A stretch of DNA of 64,000 bases from Sphaerochaeta associata (lineage in GTDB: Bacteria; Spirochaetota; Spirochaetia; Sphaerochaetales; Sphaerochaetaceae): NCBI RefSeq assembly GCF_022869165.1, contig NZ_CP094929.1, positions 1 through 64,000 of the forward strand, given 5' to 3'. Below the pieces are notes generated by a model, which saw only the letters and a program-made list of their open reading frames with translations, was not told the origin of the DNA and made no database searches. The position numbers were made by a program, and so were the translations under genes. Position 1 is the first letter of the stretch; the number at the start of each line of letters is the position of its first letter. This document shows positions 16,442 to 25,275 of the stretch, piece by piece.

Positions 16442-17965
16442 GTGAAACAAAGAACCTGGGTTGCCAGCACGACCCTCATTTTATTATCGACTCTTCTGCT
16501 TGTTGTCATGTCACTGCTCACCATCATTCGTGTCGAACAGGTTTACACCAACAATACTGCTCAAAGCATCGAGCAGCTGAAGCGTCGGTTTCTCTACGAT
16601 GCTGTGAACAACCAGATCAAACGCATCGACACCCAGCGCGAGCTGACTCAGCAGTTTTACTTTTCAGAGTTGGACAGGACAATCTGCATGGTCGACCACA
16701 TATATAGCAGCGGAAGCGAACACATCGACCGGATTGTTTCCTATTTCACCAGTGAGAGCAATACTCTTTGGACGGCGATATTGTGGGAGAAGAGTACAGG
16801 GAATGTGTTGCTTGACAATCATTCACAGATTGAGGAAGGCCTTCCGGCGATTGAGACGGTCGACCGCCTGAGCAAGGAGTACCAAGTATATACAATCAAG
16901 TCCTATGGTCTTTACAACCTTTACCTAGGTATTCCCCAGTCGTTCATTGATGCACAGGTTCAAGAGTATATCGCCAAGGAAATATATGACTCCAAGTATT
17001 CGGAAGACTCCTACATCTGGGTGAATGAGGTGGTCAACTACGAGGGAGGGGATGCTTATGCCATCAGGCGCATTCATCCCAACCTTCGAGATACTGTAGG
17101 GACACTCCTTTCAACGAGCATGACCGATGTGAGGGGCAGCACTCCCTACAAGACCGAGTTGGAAGGGGTGAAGCAGAATGGAGAGCTGTTCTTCACCTAT
17201 TATTTCAAAAAGATGGGCAGTGACATCATTTCCGAGAAGCTCACCTATGCCAAGCTCTACAAGGACTTTGACTGGATAGTCGCCATGGGAATCCATTTGG
17301 ATGACCTTACGGAGTATATTGATGAAACGACCGGACAAAGTACGAGAATCGTCAGGCAGATCGCCCCTGTATTCATTATTTCCATCCTTGTTCTCTTCGT
17401 TCTGCACTCCCTGCTTCTGGTCTATCTTGAGCATCGCAGAAATAAAAAAAGCGAGCATATTCTCGAGGAGCAGGTCTATCAGGATCCCCTGACCGGTATC
17501 GGGAACCGGCGCTTCGGCCTGATGGTGCTCAAAGATCGCTTTCTCCAATTCAAACGGGCAAATACCGCAACGCTGATAGCCCTGTTTGATGTAGATTTCT
17601 TCAAACAGATAAATGACACCTATGGACACGATATCGGAGACCGCTGTCTCGTACAGCTTTCCAAGGCAATTTCCCAGGTCATCTGTACGGAAAAGTCACT
17701 CTTTCGATGGGGTGGCGATGAATTTCTAATTATTTGTCCCTCTGTTGCCACCGATGAGCTTGAACGAGTGAAAAAGACACTCCTTGAGACCGCACAGGCA
17801 ACGTACATCACCTATGAAGGGATCTCCATCACCTTGACCATTTCGGTTGGGATTTCTTCATTTTTTCCCGCAGATGAGAGCGAGGAGCAAATTCTCAAAC
17901 GTGCGGACAAAGCCTTGTATCGAGCCAAACAGCTTGGCCGTAATCGAATAGAAACAGAATTATAG
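16442..17965 (+). CDS. Membrane sensor diguanylate cyclase (GGDEF)
   Basis: GGDEF enzymes make the second messenger cyclic di-GMP from two GTP. The 507-residue product starts at a GTG five bases after AGGAGG. It has an N-terminal membrane helix (VASTTLILLSTLLLVVMSLL), an extracytoplasmic sensor region of about 270 residues that looks Cache-like, a second helix near 307-327 (APVFIISILVLFVLHSLLL), and a C-terminal GGDEF domain with an intact RWGGDEF motif near 423-429. The RxxD inhibitory site normally five residues before GGDEF is missing, so product feedback is probably absent. The sensor ligand is unknown. Confidence 0.9.
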   Translation: MKQRTWVASTTLILLSTLLLVVMSLLTIIRVEQVYTNNTAQSIEQLKRRFLYDAVNNQIKRIDTQRELTQQFYFSELDRTICMVDHIYSSGSEHIDRIVSYFTSESNTLWTAILWEKSTGNVLLDNHSQIEEGLPAIETVDRLSKEYQVYTIKSYGLYNLYLGIPQSFIDAQVQEYIAKEIYDSKYSEDSYIWVNEVVNYEGGDAYAIRRIHPNLRDTVGTLLSTSMTDVRGSTPYKTELEGVKQNGELFFTYYFKKMGSDIISEKLTYAKLYKDFDWIVAMGIHLDDLTEYIDETTGQSTRIVRQIAPVFIISILVLFVLHSLLLVYLEHRRNKKSEHILEEQVYQDPLTGIGNRRFGLMVLKDRFLQFKRANTATLIALFDVDFFKQINDTYGHDIGDRCLVQLSKAISQVICTEKSLFRWGGDEFLIICPSVATDELERVKKTLLETAQATYITYEGISITLTISVGISSFFPADESEEQILKRADKALYRAKQLGRNRIETEL

Positions 17966-17974
17966 AAAAAAGTG

Positions 17975-18030
17975 TTGACAGACCAAACAAAGGAACGGTA
18001 TAACATATTTGAAAGTTAGTTTTAGCTAAC
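17975..18030 (+). promoter_or_regulatory. feo promoter with DtxR/IdeR-type operator
   Basis: TTGACA (17975-17980), 18 bases, TATAAC (17999-18004). Just downstream GTTAGTTTTAGCTAAC (18015-18030) is an inverted repeat (GTTAG/CTAAC) that differs at one base from the site before feoB. The form resembles boxes of the DtxR/IdeR/MntR metal repressor family. Placement just after the predicted start fits iron-dependent repression. The repressor is not in this window. Confidence 0.7.
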
Positions 18031-18045
18031 TATGGAGGATTCAGT

Positions 18046-18258
18046 ATGCCCCTTTCCTTTGCCCAGGTCGGAGAAACTCGCAAGGTGCTTTCCTTGCAGG
18101 GTGATGATATGTTGAAACAGCATCTGCTTGACCTTGGGTTTGTTGCTGGACAAACCGTGCAAATCATCGGAAACAGTAATCAGGGCCTCATTCTCTCCAT
18201 CAAAGGTGTTCGCCTTGCCCTCAATCGCGGCTTGGCTCACCGTATCAATGTAGCATAA
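18046..18258 (+). CDS. feoA: Ferrous iron transport protein A (first copy)
   Basis: FeoA is a small SH3-like cytosolic partner of FeoB. The 70-residue sequence follows the FeoA pattern: a short basic start, then LLDLGFVAGQTVQIIG and a final GVRLALNRGLAHRINV. GGAGG precedes the ATG. It is the first gene of a feoA-feoA-feoB-Cys-rich operon under an iron-type operator. Two adjacent FeoA genes are common in spirochaetes and clostridia; whether both bind FeoB is unknown. Confidence 0.9.
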   Translation: MPLSFAQVGETRKVLSLQGDDMLKQHLLDLGFVAGQTVQIIGNSNQGLILSIKGVRLALNRGLAHRINVA

Positions 18259-18289
18259 TACCGTTCGAAGGAACGAAGAGAGGATAGAG

Positions 18290-18514
18290 ATGACACTAGG
18301 AGAGTTGCGTCCTGGAGAGAAAGCACGGGTTCTGAAGATCGGGACCCAGGGAATGTTGCGTCAACGCATTTTGGATATGGGAATAACCCCTTCAGTCGAG
18401 GTGAAGCTTGTAAAGGTCGCTCCTTTGGGAGACCCCTTGGAACTCACGTTGCGCGGATATCAGTTGAGCTTGAGAAAAAGCGATGCCGCGTTGATTGAAG
18501 TTGAAAGATTATAA
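18290..18514 (+). CDS. feoA: Ferrous iron transport protein A (second copy)
   Basis: The 74-residue protein is a second FeoA-like SH3 domain: MTLGELRPGEKARVLKIG, then RILDMGITPSVEVKLVKVAPLGDPLELTLRGY. It is closer to classic FeoA than the first copy, with the APLGDP loop conserved. It starts 31 bases after the first copy, with an AGAGAGG-type ribosome binding site. Between it and feoB lies a second copy of the iron-type operator. Confidence 0.93.
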   Translation: MTLGELRPGEKARVLKIGTQGMLRQRILDMGITPSVEVKLVKVAPLGDPLELTLRGYQLSLRKSDAALIEVERL

Positions 18515-18532
18515 GGTTTTTTTCTACTTAAA

Positions 18533-18548
18533 GTTAGTTATAGCTAAC
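18533..18548 (+). promoter_or_regulatory. Second DtxR/IdeR-type operator before feoB
   Basis: GTTAGTTATAGCTAAC matches the operator at 18015-18030 at 15 of 16 positions. It sits between feoA2 and feoB, 19 bases before the feoB ATG. That suggests an internal regulated promoter or a roadblock site. Confidence 0.65.
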
Positions 18549-18566
18549 ATATAGAAGGAGTTCCTA

Positions 18567-20597
18567 ATGTCCATTACCATCGCACTTGCCGGCAATCCCA
18601 ATAGCGGCAAAACCACCGTATTCAATGCCCTGACCGGAGCAAAACAACATGTAGGCAACTGGCCGGGAGTAACCGTCGATAAAAAGGAGGGGCAGTACCG
18701 AAAGGACAAGAATCTGACCATCCTCGATCTGCCCGGCACCTACTCCCTCAGTCCCTACAGTGCAGAGGAGATCATCACCCGTACGTACATCGTGGAAGAG
18801 AAACCGTCCTGCATCATCGATGTGTTGGACGGCACTTCGCTTGAGAGGAATCTCTATCTCGCCCTGCAGATCTTGGAGACCGGCACCCCTACCGTACTTG
18901 CTGTGAACATGATGGACGAAGTAGCAGCAAAGGGTGATGTAATCGATGTTGCCCGACTTGAAGCAGAGCTTGGGGTTGCCGTAGTTCCTATTGAAGCGAG
19001 AAACAATAAGGGCCTCGACCAATTGATGGAGGCTGTGAATCGGACCATCGAGCAGAACCGCAGGCCCAAGCAGCTTGAACTCTACAGCCTTGCAGGCAAG
19101 GTCGATGAGGATACCCTCGCCGATCGTCGCTATAGCTACATTCAGTCCTTGGTGGAAACCTGTGTTCATTCAAAAAGAACCCAGGTTGTGCACATTGAGA
19201 GCTTGAGTGACAAACTGGACAAGGTGTTGACCCATCGGCTGTTCGCCCTTCCTGTATTCGCCTTGGTCATGTATGTGTTGTTTTCCATGACCTTCAGTGA
19301 AAATTTCCTCTTCGTCCCGGGGCTTCCTAGTCCCGGTATCGCCCTCGCAACCCTGGTCGAGACCCTCTGGGGTGGTTTGACAGGTGTTGTTTCCACGTTC
19401 CTTGAGAACGCAGGGGCTGCCGACTGGGCATACAGCCTGGTAGTGGATGGAGTGTTGGAGGGCATTGGAGCCATTTTCGGCTTCCTTCCCCTCATCCTTG
19501 TCCTCTACCTGTTGATGAGCTTTCTGGAAGACAGCGGCTATATGGCACGGGTTGCTTTCGTCATGGACAGAATATTCAGACGATTCGGGCTCTCCGGGCG
19601 CTCTTTCATCCCCCTCTTGATGGGTTTTGGATGCTCCGTCCCTGCAATCATGGCCACCCGAACCTTGGATAGTGAGAAGGACCGAAGGATTACCACACTC
19701 TTGTGCGGCTTTATGCCATGCGGAGCCAAACTGCCGATTTTCATCATGTTCGTCTCGGTCTTTTTTTCCGAGGGAAACAAGACCTTGGTGATTTTCTTCT
19801 TGTATGCACTCAGTCTTACCGTTTCGATTCTTGTTTCACTCATTATCAATCGTATTGCCTACAGGGGCCAGGTTTCCAACTTTTTGATGGAACTTCCCCA
19901 GTATCGTCTTCCCACCCTCCGTTCGGTATGGATTCATGGGTTTGAGAAAGTAAAGGGATTCGTACAGAAGGCAGGAACCGTCATTCTTGCTGCAACCATT
20001 CTCATCTGGCTGCTCTCCAATTTCAATCTACACTCCTTCACCGGACGAAATCAGATTGAACGTGGAACCGTACTCTCGGGGATGGACGACTCGTTCTTGG
20101 CTTCAGTAGGAAAGACGGTGGCTCCCGTGTTCAGACCGACCGGATTCGGCGCTTGGCGTCCTACCGTAGGAATTGCAACAGGCTGGGTCGCCAAGGAGAT
20201 GGTTGTTGTCACCTTGGCACAGTTGTACAGCGAGGATGTCAATGATGAGTATCTTGAGCGGTACTTCTCGTCGATGGATGGTGATGCCTTGAGTGACCTT
20301 GGCTTTACTGATGGCCTCTACTCAGGTGATGAAGCGTTTGACATCTATACCGAAGCGGTATTGATGGAAGGATCCGACGAACATGCCCTGAGTACACTCC
20401 GCACTGATATTCCCACCAAGCAGGCCGCCCTTGCGTACATGGCTTTCAATCTTCTTTGCATGCCCTGTTTTGCGGCAGTCGGGGCCATGAAACGGGAGTT
20501 GAAAAGTTGGAAGCGTACCGCTTCCGCAGTGGGAATTCAGATGGCGACAGCCTATGTAGTGGCTCTGTTGATCAACCTGATCGGTTCACTGGTTTAG
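18567..20597 (+). CDS. feoB: Ferrous iron transporter FeoB
   Basis: FeoB is the inner-membrane Fe(II) transporter. The N-terminal G domain shows G1 GNPNSGKTT (9-17), G3 DLPGTYSL and G4 NMMDE. The membrane part has the two gate-like repeats, including PLLMGFGCSVPAIMATRTL and later GIATGWVAKEMVV. The 676-residue length is normal. It is preceded by AAGGAG and an iron-type operator and followed 10 bases later by the small Cys-rich protein. The operon order supports anaerobic ferrous iron uptake. Confidence 0.97.
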   Translation: MSITIALAGNPNSGKTTVFNALTGAKQHVGNWPGVTVDKKEGQYRKDKNLTILDLPGTYSLSPYSAEEIITRTYIVEEKPSCIIDVLDGTSLERNLYLALQILETGTPTVLAVNMMDEVAAKGDVIDVARLEAELGVAVVPIEARNNKGLDQLMEAVNRTIEQNRRPKQLELYSLAGKVDEDTLADRRYSYIQSLVETCVHSKRTQVVHIESLSDKLDKVLTHRLFALPVFALVMYVLFSMTFSENFLFVPGLPSPGIALATLVETLWGGLTGVVSTFLENAGAADWAYSLVVDGVLEGIGAIFGFLPLILVLYLLMSFLEDSGYMARVAFVMDRIFRRFGLSGRSFIPLLMGFGCSVPAIMATRTLDSEKDRRITTLLCGFMPCGAKLPIFIMFVSVFFSEGNKTLVIFFLYALSLTVSILVSLIINRIAYRGQVSNFLMELPQYRLPTLRSVWIHGFEKVKGFVQKAGTVILAATILIWLLSNFNLHSFTGRNQIERGTVLSGMDDSFLASVGKTVAPVFRPTGFGAWRPTVGIATGWVAKEMVVVTLAQLYSEDVNDEYLERYFSSMDGDALSDLGFTDGLYSGDEAFDIYTEAVLMEGSDEHALSTLRTDIPTKQAALAYMAFNLLCMPCFAAVGAMKRELKSWKRTASAVGIQMATAYVVALLINLIGSLV

Positions 20598-20607
20598 GAG
20601 GATACGT

Positions 20608-20763
20608 ATGATCAACTATGTAATTGGAATCGGTTCGGCACTCTTTTTGTTCTCCATGCTTGTGAAGAGCATCCGTCGAAGACGAAGGATTAAGGCGGGG
20701 AAAGAGATGCTTCGGATGTGCAGCGGATGCTGTTCCTCCTGCCCGAGCAGCTGTTCAACCTAA
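20608..20763 (+). CDS. FeoB-associated Cys-rich membrane protein
   Basis: A 51-residue frame with AGGAGG upstream encodes one membrane helix (INYVIGIGSALFLFSMLV), a basic stretch (SIRRRRRIKAGKE) and a C-terminal cysteine cluster (CSGCCSSCPSSC). This is the known FeoB-associated small protein pattern. It may help pass Fe(II) to or from the channel. Its last 9 bases overlap the end of the convergent ATPase gene. Confidence 0.85.
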   Translation: MINYVIGIGSALFLFSMLVKSIRRRRRIKAGKEMLRMCSGCCSSCPSSCST

Positions 20764-21870
20764 CTCCAGATCTTCCTCCATGATTTGGAGTTCCTGCTGT
20801 TCTCCACATGCGATGACACTCCGCCTGAGGGTGGAGAACAGCTGTCTGACATTGCCGGGCCAGTGATAGGACTGCAAGAGCCTGATGCTGGAGGATGAAA
20901 CTTTTTTGTGGGGAGCATTCAAACCGAGGTAGTGGGAGCATAGCTGGGGAATGTCCTCCTTGTGTTCCCTAAGGGCCGGCATATGGATGTGGGTATCGGT
21001 GATGCGATACAGGAAATCACTACGCATGACATTCCGGTGAATCAAGGCGGAGAGCTTTTCATTGGATGCGGTGATGAGTCTGAACTTTGAGGTGTGCACC
21101 TGTGTGTCCCCGTATCTACGGTACTGCCCTGTCTCCAGCAGTCGCAGCAGATGAGCCTGGAATTGCAAGGAAAGGTTTTCAACTTCATCGAGAAAGAGGG
21201 TGGACTGATGTGCTTCGTGTATAAGGCCGGGAAGCTCTGTCTTGCCGTCGGTGAAGGCCCCTTTTGTGTGGCCGAAAAACATCGAGTTGCCCAAGGCGCT
21301 GCTGAGCAACGAGCAATTTATCGAGACTATGTTTCTATGGGGATATTTAAGGCGGTGCAGATAGTTCGCAGCAATCTCCTTGCCTGTTCCGGTTTCTCCG
21401 TAGAGATGTACCGAACAGTCCTGATGAGCATACCGCTTCAACTGTTCCCTCACCGAATGCATGCATTTGCTCTGTCCGATCAAGCCGCTTGGGTGATATG
21501 CGTGGCTCTCCTTCACTGCATCTTGCTGTTGAAGCTTGTCCAGATATTCAAACAGCTTCGAATAGTTCAACTCTTCTCGTCTCACACAGTATACCTTCAA
21601 GTTTGCCTTGGACAGTACCGGTTCCATTTGGTCTTTTTCAAGACAGAGAAGGATGGGAATGGTTGTTTGTCTGTCGGATAGGGCCTGCAGGAACCACTGG
21701 TAGGAACCCTTTGCCAATCGGTTGTCGATGATTATGAGTGCCGGTTGTTCGGTAGGCAGGGCTGCCAGGGCTTTTTCTGCCATGGAAAACTCACGAAGAA
21801 AGGCTGGTGTGAAATGCGACTTGAACTTTCCCTTGAATCGCCAGTCGGAGGAGACGATGAACAAAGACAT
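20755..21870 (-). CDS. Sigma54-activator-like AAA+ protein with atypical GAFTGA and no HTH
   Basis: The 371-residue protein has a receiver-like N-terminal domain (about 1-115, with a lone IIDN Asp49) and a sigma54-interaction AAA+ domain: Walker A GETGTGKE (158-165), Walker B LFLDEVE (225-231) and WPGNVRQL (337-344). The sigma54-contacting GAFTGA loop reads GAFTDG (204-209). The chain stops soon after the ATPase, with no Fis-type DNA-binding domain. The start is taken at 21870 because AGGAGT lies just upstream. It may be a non-DNA-binding activator, or an AAA+ protein that no longer works with sigma54. Its target is unknown. Confidence 0.82.
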   Translation of the reverse strand: MSLFIVSSDWRFKGKFKSHFTPAFLREFSMAEKALAALPTEQPALIIIDNRLAKGSYQWFLQALSDRQTTIPILLCLEKDQMEPVLSKANLKVYCVRREELNYSKLFEYLDKLQQQDAVKESHAYHPSGLIGQSKCMHSVREQLKRYAHQDCSVHLYGETGTGKEIAANYLHRLKYPHRNIVSINCSLLSSALGNSMFFGHTKGAFTDGKTELPGLIHEAHQSTLFLDEVENLSLQFQAHLLRLLETGQYRRYGDTQVHTSKFRLITASNEKLSALIHRNVMRSDFLYRITDTHIHMPALREHKEDIPQLCSHYLGLNAPHKKVSSSSIRLLQSYHWPGNVRQLFSTLRRSVIACGEQQELQIMEEDLELG

Positions 21871-21984
21871 AGAAACTCCTAACAAATGAGTATAGGAAAT
21901 CTCGACTTGCAGAACAGAGACGCATCAATGGATTTCGATTATTTCCATGAAGATTTTGGGAGCAGGTTAGGTATAATTCTACTC

Positions 21985-22806
21985 TCATTGTGAGAGGTGT
22001 ACCGGTTTATTGTTGTAGGTTTCTGTGAGGAGAACTTGTATGGCAGAAAGGGCGTAGACACCCGCTGTCTCACTTCTGAGGATGTTGGTCTTAAGAACGA
22101 CCGGATAGAATCCCGATTGCTCCAGGAATGTGCACTCCTCATCACTGAAACCTCCTTCAGGACCAATGAGGACACAGACAGGCTTCTCAATAGGATGAGC
22201 CTCAAGCAGGGATGTGAGAGTCTTTTGGCTTTCGGAGCGGGTGCTTTGGTGAAAGAAAATGGCTAATCCCCGATCAGCCCACCATGAGGGGACATCCTGT
22301 AGATCAAGTACCTGCGATACAAGCTGCGTGGGGACAGGGGACCCGCTTTGCTGCAGGGCTTCCTTGATCTGGATCTCAAGCCGTTCAAAGCGTGCGTGTA
22401 CCGCCTTCTCTTTTTTATCCGAAAGATCGGTAACACAGTACCTGCTGGAGACCAGGGCGAGTGTTGCAGCCCCGATCTCAGTGGCTTGACGGAAAATTTG
22501 TTCCTCTTTCCTTCCTTTGCAAAGACATTGCAGAAGCACCAGGTTGGGATAGGGCCCTTGGTAGGATGGCAGGGCATCAGTGGTCTGGACCTGCATGTTC
22601 TGCTCCACTTGTTGGCAGGAAAGTATACAACTGTGGCTTGTAATCTCGATAAGCGTGAGCAGATACTTGCGACCTTCAGTGTCGCGCCCGAGGATCTGCT
22701 GTCCTCGTTTCAAGCGCAACACCTTGGTCAAGTACTGGCTCTCCTTTCCTTCCAGCTCCAGATGCGGACCACCTTGGTAGGAGCGAGGCAGTACCAACTG
22801 CCTCAT
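21985..22806 (-). CDS. rsmE: 16S rRNA m3U1498 methyltransferase
   Basis: RsmE methylates U1498 of 16S rRNA with SAM. The 273-residue SPOUT-family protein has an N-terminal PUA-like domain (LPRSYQGGPHLELEGKESQYLTKVLRLKRGQQI) and the C-terminal trefoil-knot motifs LIGPEGGFSDEE and LKTNILRSETA. The ATG overlaps the stop of the upstream ctp gene by four bases, so both come from one minus-strand transcript. Confidence 0.93.
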   Translation of the reverse strand: MRQLVLPRSYQGGPHLELEGKESQYLTKVLRLKRGQQILGRDTEGRKYLLTLIEITSHSCILSCQQVEQNMQVQTTDALPSYQGPYPNLVLLQCLCKGRKEEQIFRQATEIGAATLALVSSRYCVTDLSDKKEKAVHARFERLEIQIKEALQQSGSPVPTQLVSQVLDLQDVPSWWADRGLAIFFHQSTRSESQKTLTSLLEAHPIEKPVCVLIGPEGGFSDEECTFLEQSGFYPVVLKTNILRSETAGVYALSAIQVLLTETYNNKPVHLSQ

Positions 22807-24233
22807 TTCCCTGTCCTGATGAATTCAACCGCCCGATTGAGCTGCTTGTCGAAGGTTGCATCAGCAATGGGTCGCTTGTCATAGGGCATCTTGGAAAGAT
22901 ACTCGTTGCGAACCAGAAGCGTCAGTACCTCCTCGTCAATCCCTCGTTCGGTGTAAAGGGAGGCGAAGCGGCGGATGTTGGCCTCACTCGGTTCTGGATT
23001 TTCCTGTACAAAGGTGCTGATCACCTTGTCGGTCATCAGCTGTTCAAAGGCGGGAATCTCCTCATCCGAGAGCTGGACATCCTCTACCAAAATATCCGGT
23101 TCAATTCCCAATTTGTGGATATTCTCCCCATTGGGTGTGTAATAATGGGCGGTTGTGACCTGGGCGAAACCCGAGCCGAATCGGAAGACATCCTGCACAA
23201 TGCCCTTTCCGAACGTTTTTGTCCCGATGAGCGTCGCCCTGCCGTTGTCCTTCATTGCAGCGGCGAAGATCTCCGCCGAGGAAGCCGAGCCTGTATTGGT
23301 AAGGATTACTATAGGAAGATTGGCAGGAACCTCCGCTTTTCCCGTTGATATGTAGCGCTGGTCGCGCATCGTGCCTTTCTTACCTTGGATGGTTACCAGC
23401 GTCTTGCCTTCTTCAAGGAAGATGTTCGCCGACTGCATGGCTCCGTCCACAGCCCCTCCGGAATTGTTTCTCTCATCGATGATCAAGCCGACGATACCCT
23501 GCTTCATTAACTTTTGTACATGTTCGAGCAGTTGGTTGCCGGTTTGAGGCGTGAATTCAGAGAGAATAATATACCCGATGGTATCTTCAATGATGCCGCT
23601 GTCTACAGTGGGGGCGGTAATGCGTTCCCTTTTGAGCGTCAAATCGAAGGAGGTTCCATTTCGGTAGACCGTTATTGTTACGAACGTGTTCGCTTCTCCT
23701 CTTAGCTTCATGCTCGCTTCGTAACTGGTCAGTTCGTCTACCTTCTCCCCGTCTATGTGGCTGATCAAATCACCTGCCATCAAGCCCGCTCTCTGCGCCG
23801 GGGATCCGGGGAACGGTGATACGATGGTGATCATATAGGAGGAGGGAACGGAGGGGTCGATATTGTCCGGGGCGGGTTTGTTCAAATACGTCCCGATGCC
23901 TCCATATACCCCGCTGGTCTCTTCCTGGTACTCCTGTGCCTTGGAGGGCGGTACATAGAAGGAGTAGGGGTCGTCCAGGGATGCGACGAGGGCGGAAGCC
24001 AGGTCGTTGAACATCTTCTGCTTGTCGACCTCATCGATGTAAATTGAATCGACATATCGATACAGCCGTTCCAGCGAGGCCATATCGATAGTGATCTGGT
24101 CTGCTTCCATGCTTGTCCGTGTGGAAAGCGGAGCAGCAAGAATCTGCTCCATTGAACCACCTGCGAACAGGGGCAGGAAAATCAGCAATACTATGAAACT
24201 AAGGCTAAGCCTGCGTATTATGGTTCTTCTCAT
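22803..24233 (-). CDS. S41-family C-terminal processing protease
   Basis: Ctp proteases are periplasmic serine proteases that trim protein C-termini. The 476-residue form starts at MRRTIIRRLSLSFIVLLIFLPLFAGG, a signal sequence or anchor; an upstream in-frame start at 24296 would add an unlikely 21 residues. A PDZ domain lies around GGIGTYLNKP to LISHIDGEKV. The protease domain has the Ser in TGSASSAEIFAAA and the Lys of TFGKGIVQ. No ribosome binding site is seen, and a TATATT lies six bases before the ATG. It is divergent from lgt. Confidence 0.92.
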   Translation of the reverse strand: MRRTIIRRLSLSFIVLLIFLPLFAGGSMEQILAAPLSTRTSMEADQITIDMASLERLYRYVDSIYIDEVDKQKMFNDLASALVASLDDPYSFYVPPSKAQEYQEETSGVYGGIGTYLNKPAPDNIDPSVPSSYMITIVSPFPGSPAQRAGLMAGDLISHIDGEKVDELTSYEASMKLRGEANTFVTITVYRNGTSFDLTLKRERITAPTVDSGIIEDTIGYIILSEFTPQTGNQLLEHVQKLMKQGIVGLIIDERNNSGGAVDGAMQSANIFLEEGKTLVTIQGKKGTMRDQRYISTGKAEVPANLPIVILTNTGSASSAEIFAAAMKDNGRATLIGTKTFGKGIVQDVFRFGSGFAQVTTAHYYTPNGENIHKLGIEPDILVEDVQLSDEEIPAFEQLMTDKVISTFVQENPEPSEANIRRFASLYTERGIDEEVLTLLVRNEYLSKMPYDKRPIADATFDKQLNRAVEFIRTGK

Positions 24234-24280
24234 AGAGAGAATATACAGTATTAGAGAGAAAACGGCTAGGTTTTGTAGTA

Positions 24281-24309
24281 TTGACCACACCCGCACAGCA
24301 CATTACACT
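24281..24309 (+). promoter_or_regulatory. Leaderless promoter of lgt
   Basis: TTGACC (24281-24286), 17 bases, TACACT (24304-24309), then only TGCCCC before the ATG at 24316. There is no Shine-Dalgarno, so the mRNA very likely begins at or beside the start codon. Confidence 0.78.
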
Positions 24310-24315
24310 TGCCCC

Positions 24316-25275
24316 ATGACACAATTCATCTCCTTCCCCAGCTGGATTTCACCGGAGATTATCCCCGGTCTACCCCTACGGTGGTATGGCCTGATGTACG
24401 TAGTGGCATTCAGTTTTGCCTACCTGATGATTCGCGTCCAGGCACGCAAAGGGGATATAGCCCTCGATGCCGACCAAACCCTGAACCTGGTGCTCTACTG
24501 TGTTGTCGGCCTGGTAGTCGGGGCAAGACTCTTTTCTGTTCTGTTCTATGACGGGACAACCTATTACTGGACACATCCTTGGATGATTTTCTGGCCGTTC
24601 AGAGACGGCCGATTCGTTGGATTGCCGGGGATGAGTTACCATGGTGGTTTGGTGGGCGCAATTCTCGGAGCCTGGCTTTTCAGCCGAAAATACCGTTTCA
24701 ATTTTCTCTCTCTTGCCGATACGGTAAGTTATGCCGCTCCCTTGGGCTATACCTTCGGACGGTTGGGAAACTTCATCAACGGCGAGCTCTTCGGGCGTGT
24801 CTCGACGACTCCTTGGGCGATGGTTTTTCCCGATGCCCCCCGCTTTTCAACCAACTATGAATGGGTGAGAACCCTTGCCGATTCGCTAGGCATCGCCTAT
24901 CAGAGCGGGGAGCTGGTCAACCTGCCCCGCCATCCCAGTCAACTGTACGAGGCCCTGTTTGAAGGGGTGCTGCTCTTCTGCTTCTTGTGGTTTGTCATCC
25001 GAAAGCGGAAAAACCTTAAAACCGGTATGGGTCTGGCTTGGTATATGATCGGATACGGGACGGTGCGGTTCTTCATCGAGTACTTGCGCTCCCCCGATGA
25101 GAATCTCGGCTACATTCTTGCATTCGGAAAACAGTCGGACAATATTGCCTTGTTTCAATCCTTCTTCAATTTCTCCATGGGGCAGCTTTTCTGCCTTGCC
25201 ATGATATTCAGTGGAATCATCTTCATCCTTGTCCTACGAAAACAAAAAGGAGCCTTGCATGTCTCACATACATGA
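24316..25275 (+). CDS. lgt: Prolipoprotein diacylglyceryl transferase
   Basis: Lgt attaches diacylglycerol to the lipobox Cys of prolipoproteins in the inner membrane. The 319-residue, seven-helix protein has MSYHGGLVGAILGAW (the His region) and the signature GRLGNFINGELFGR. I choose ATG 24316, fitting the family N-terminus MTQFISFPSWISPEI..LRWYGLMY; an earlier in-frame ATG at 24091 overlaps ctp and is rejected. Its 3' end overlaps the next gene by 17 bases. The window has several predicted lipoproteins that would need it. Confidence 0.95.
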   Translation: MTQFISFPSWISPEIIPGLPLRWYGLMYVVAFSFAYLMIRVQARKGDIALDADQTLNLVLYCVVGLVVGARLFSVLFYDGTTYYWTHPWMIFWPFRDGRFVGLPGMSYHGGLVGAILGAWLFSRKYRFNFLSLADTVSYAAPLGYTFGRLGNFINGELFGRVSTTPWAMVFPDAPRFSTNYEWVRTLADSLGIAYQSGELVNLPRHPSQLYEALFEGVLLFCFLWFVIRKRKNLKTGMGLAWYMIGYGTVRFFIEYLRSPDENLGYILAFGKQSDNIALFQSFFNFSMGQLFCLAMIFSGIIFILVLRKQKGALHVSHT

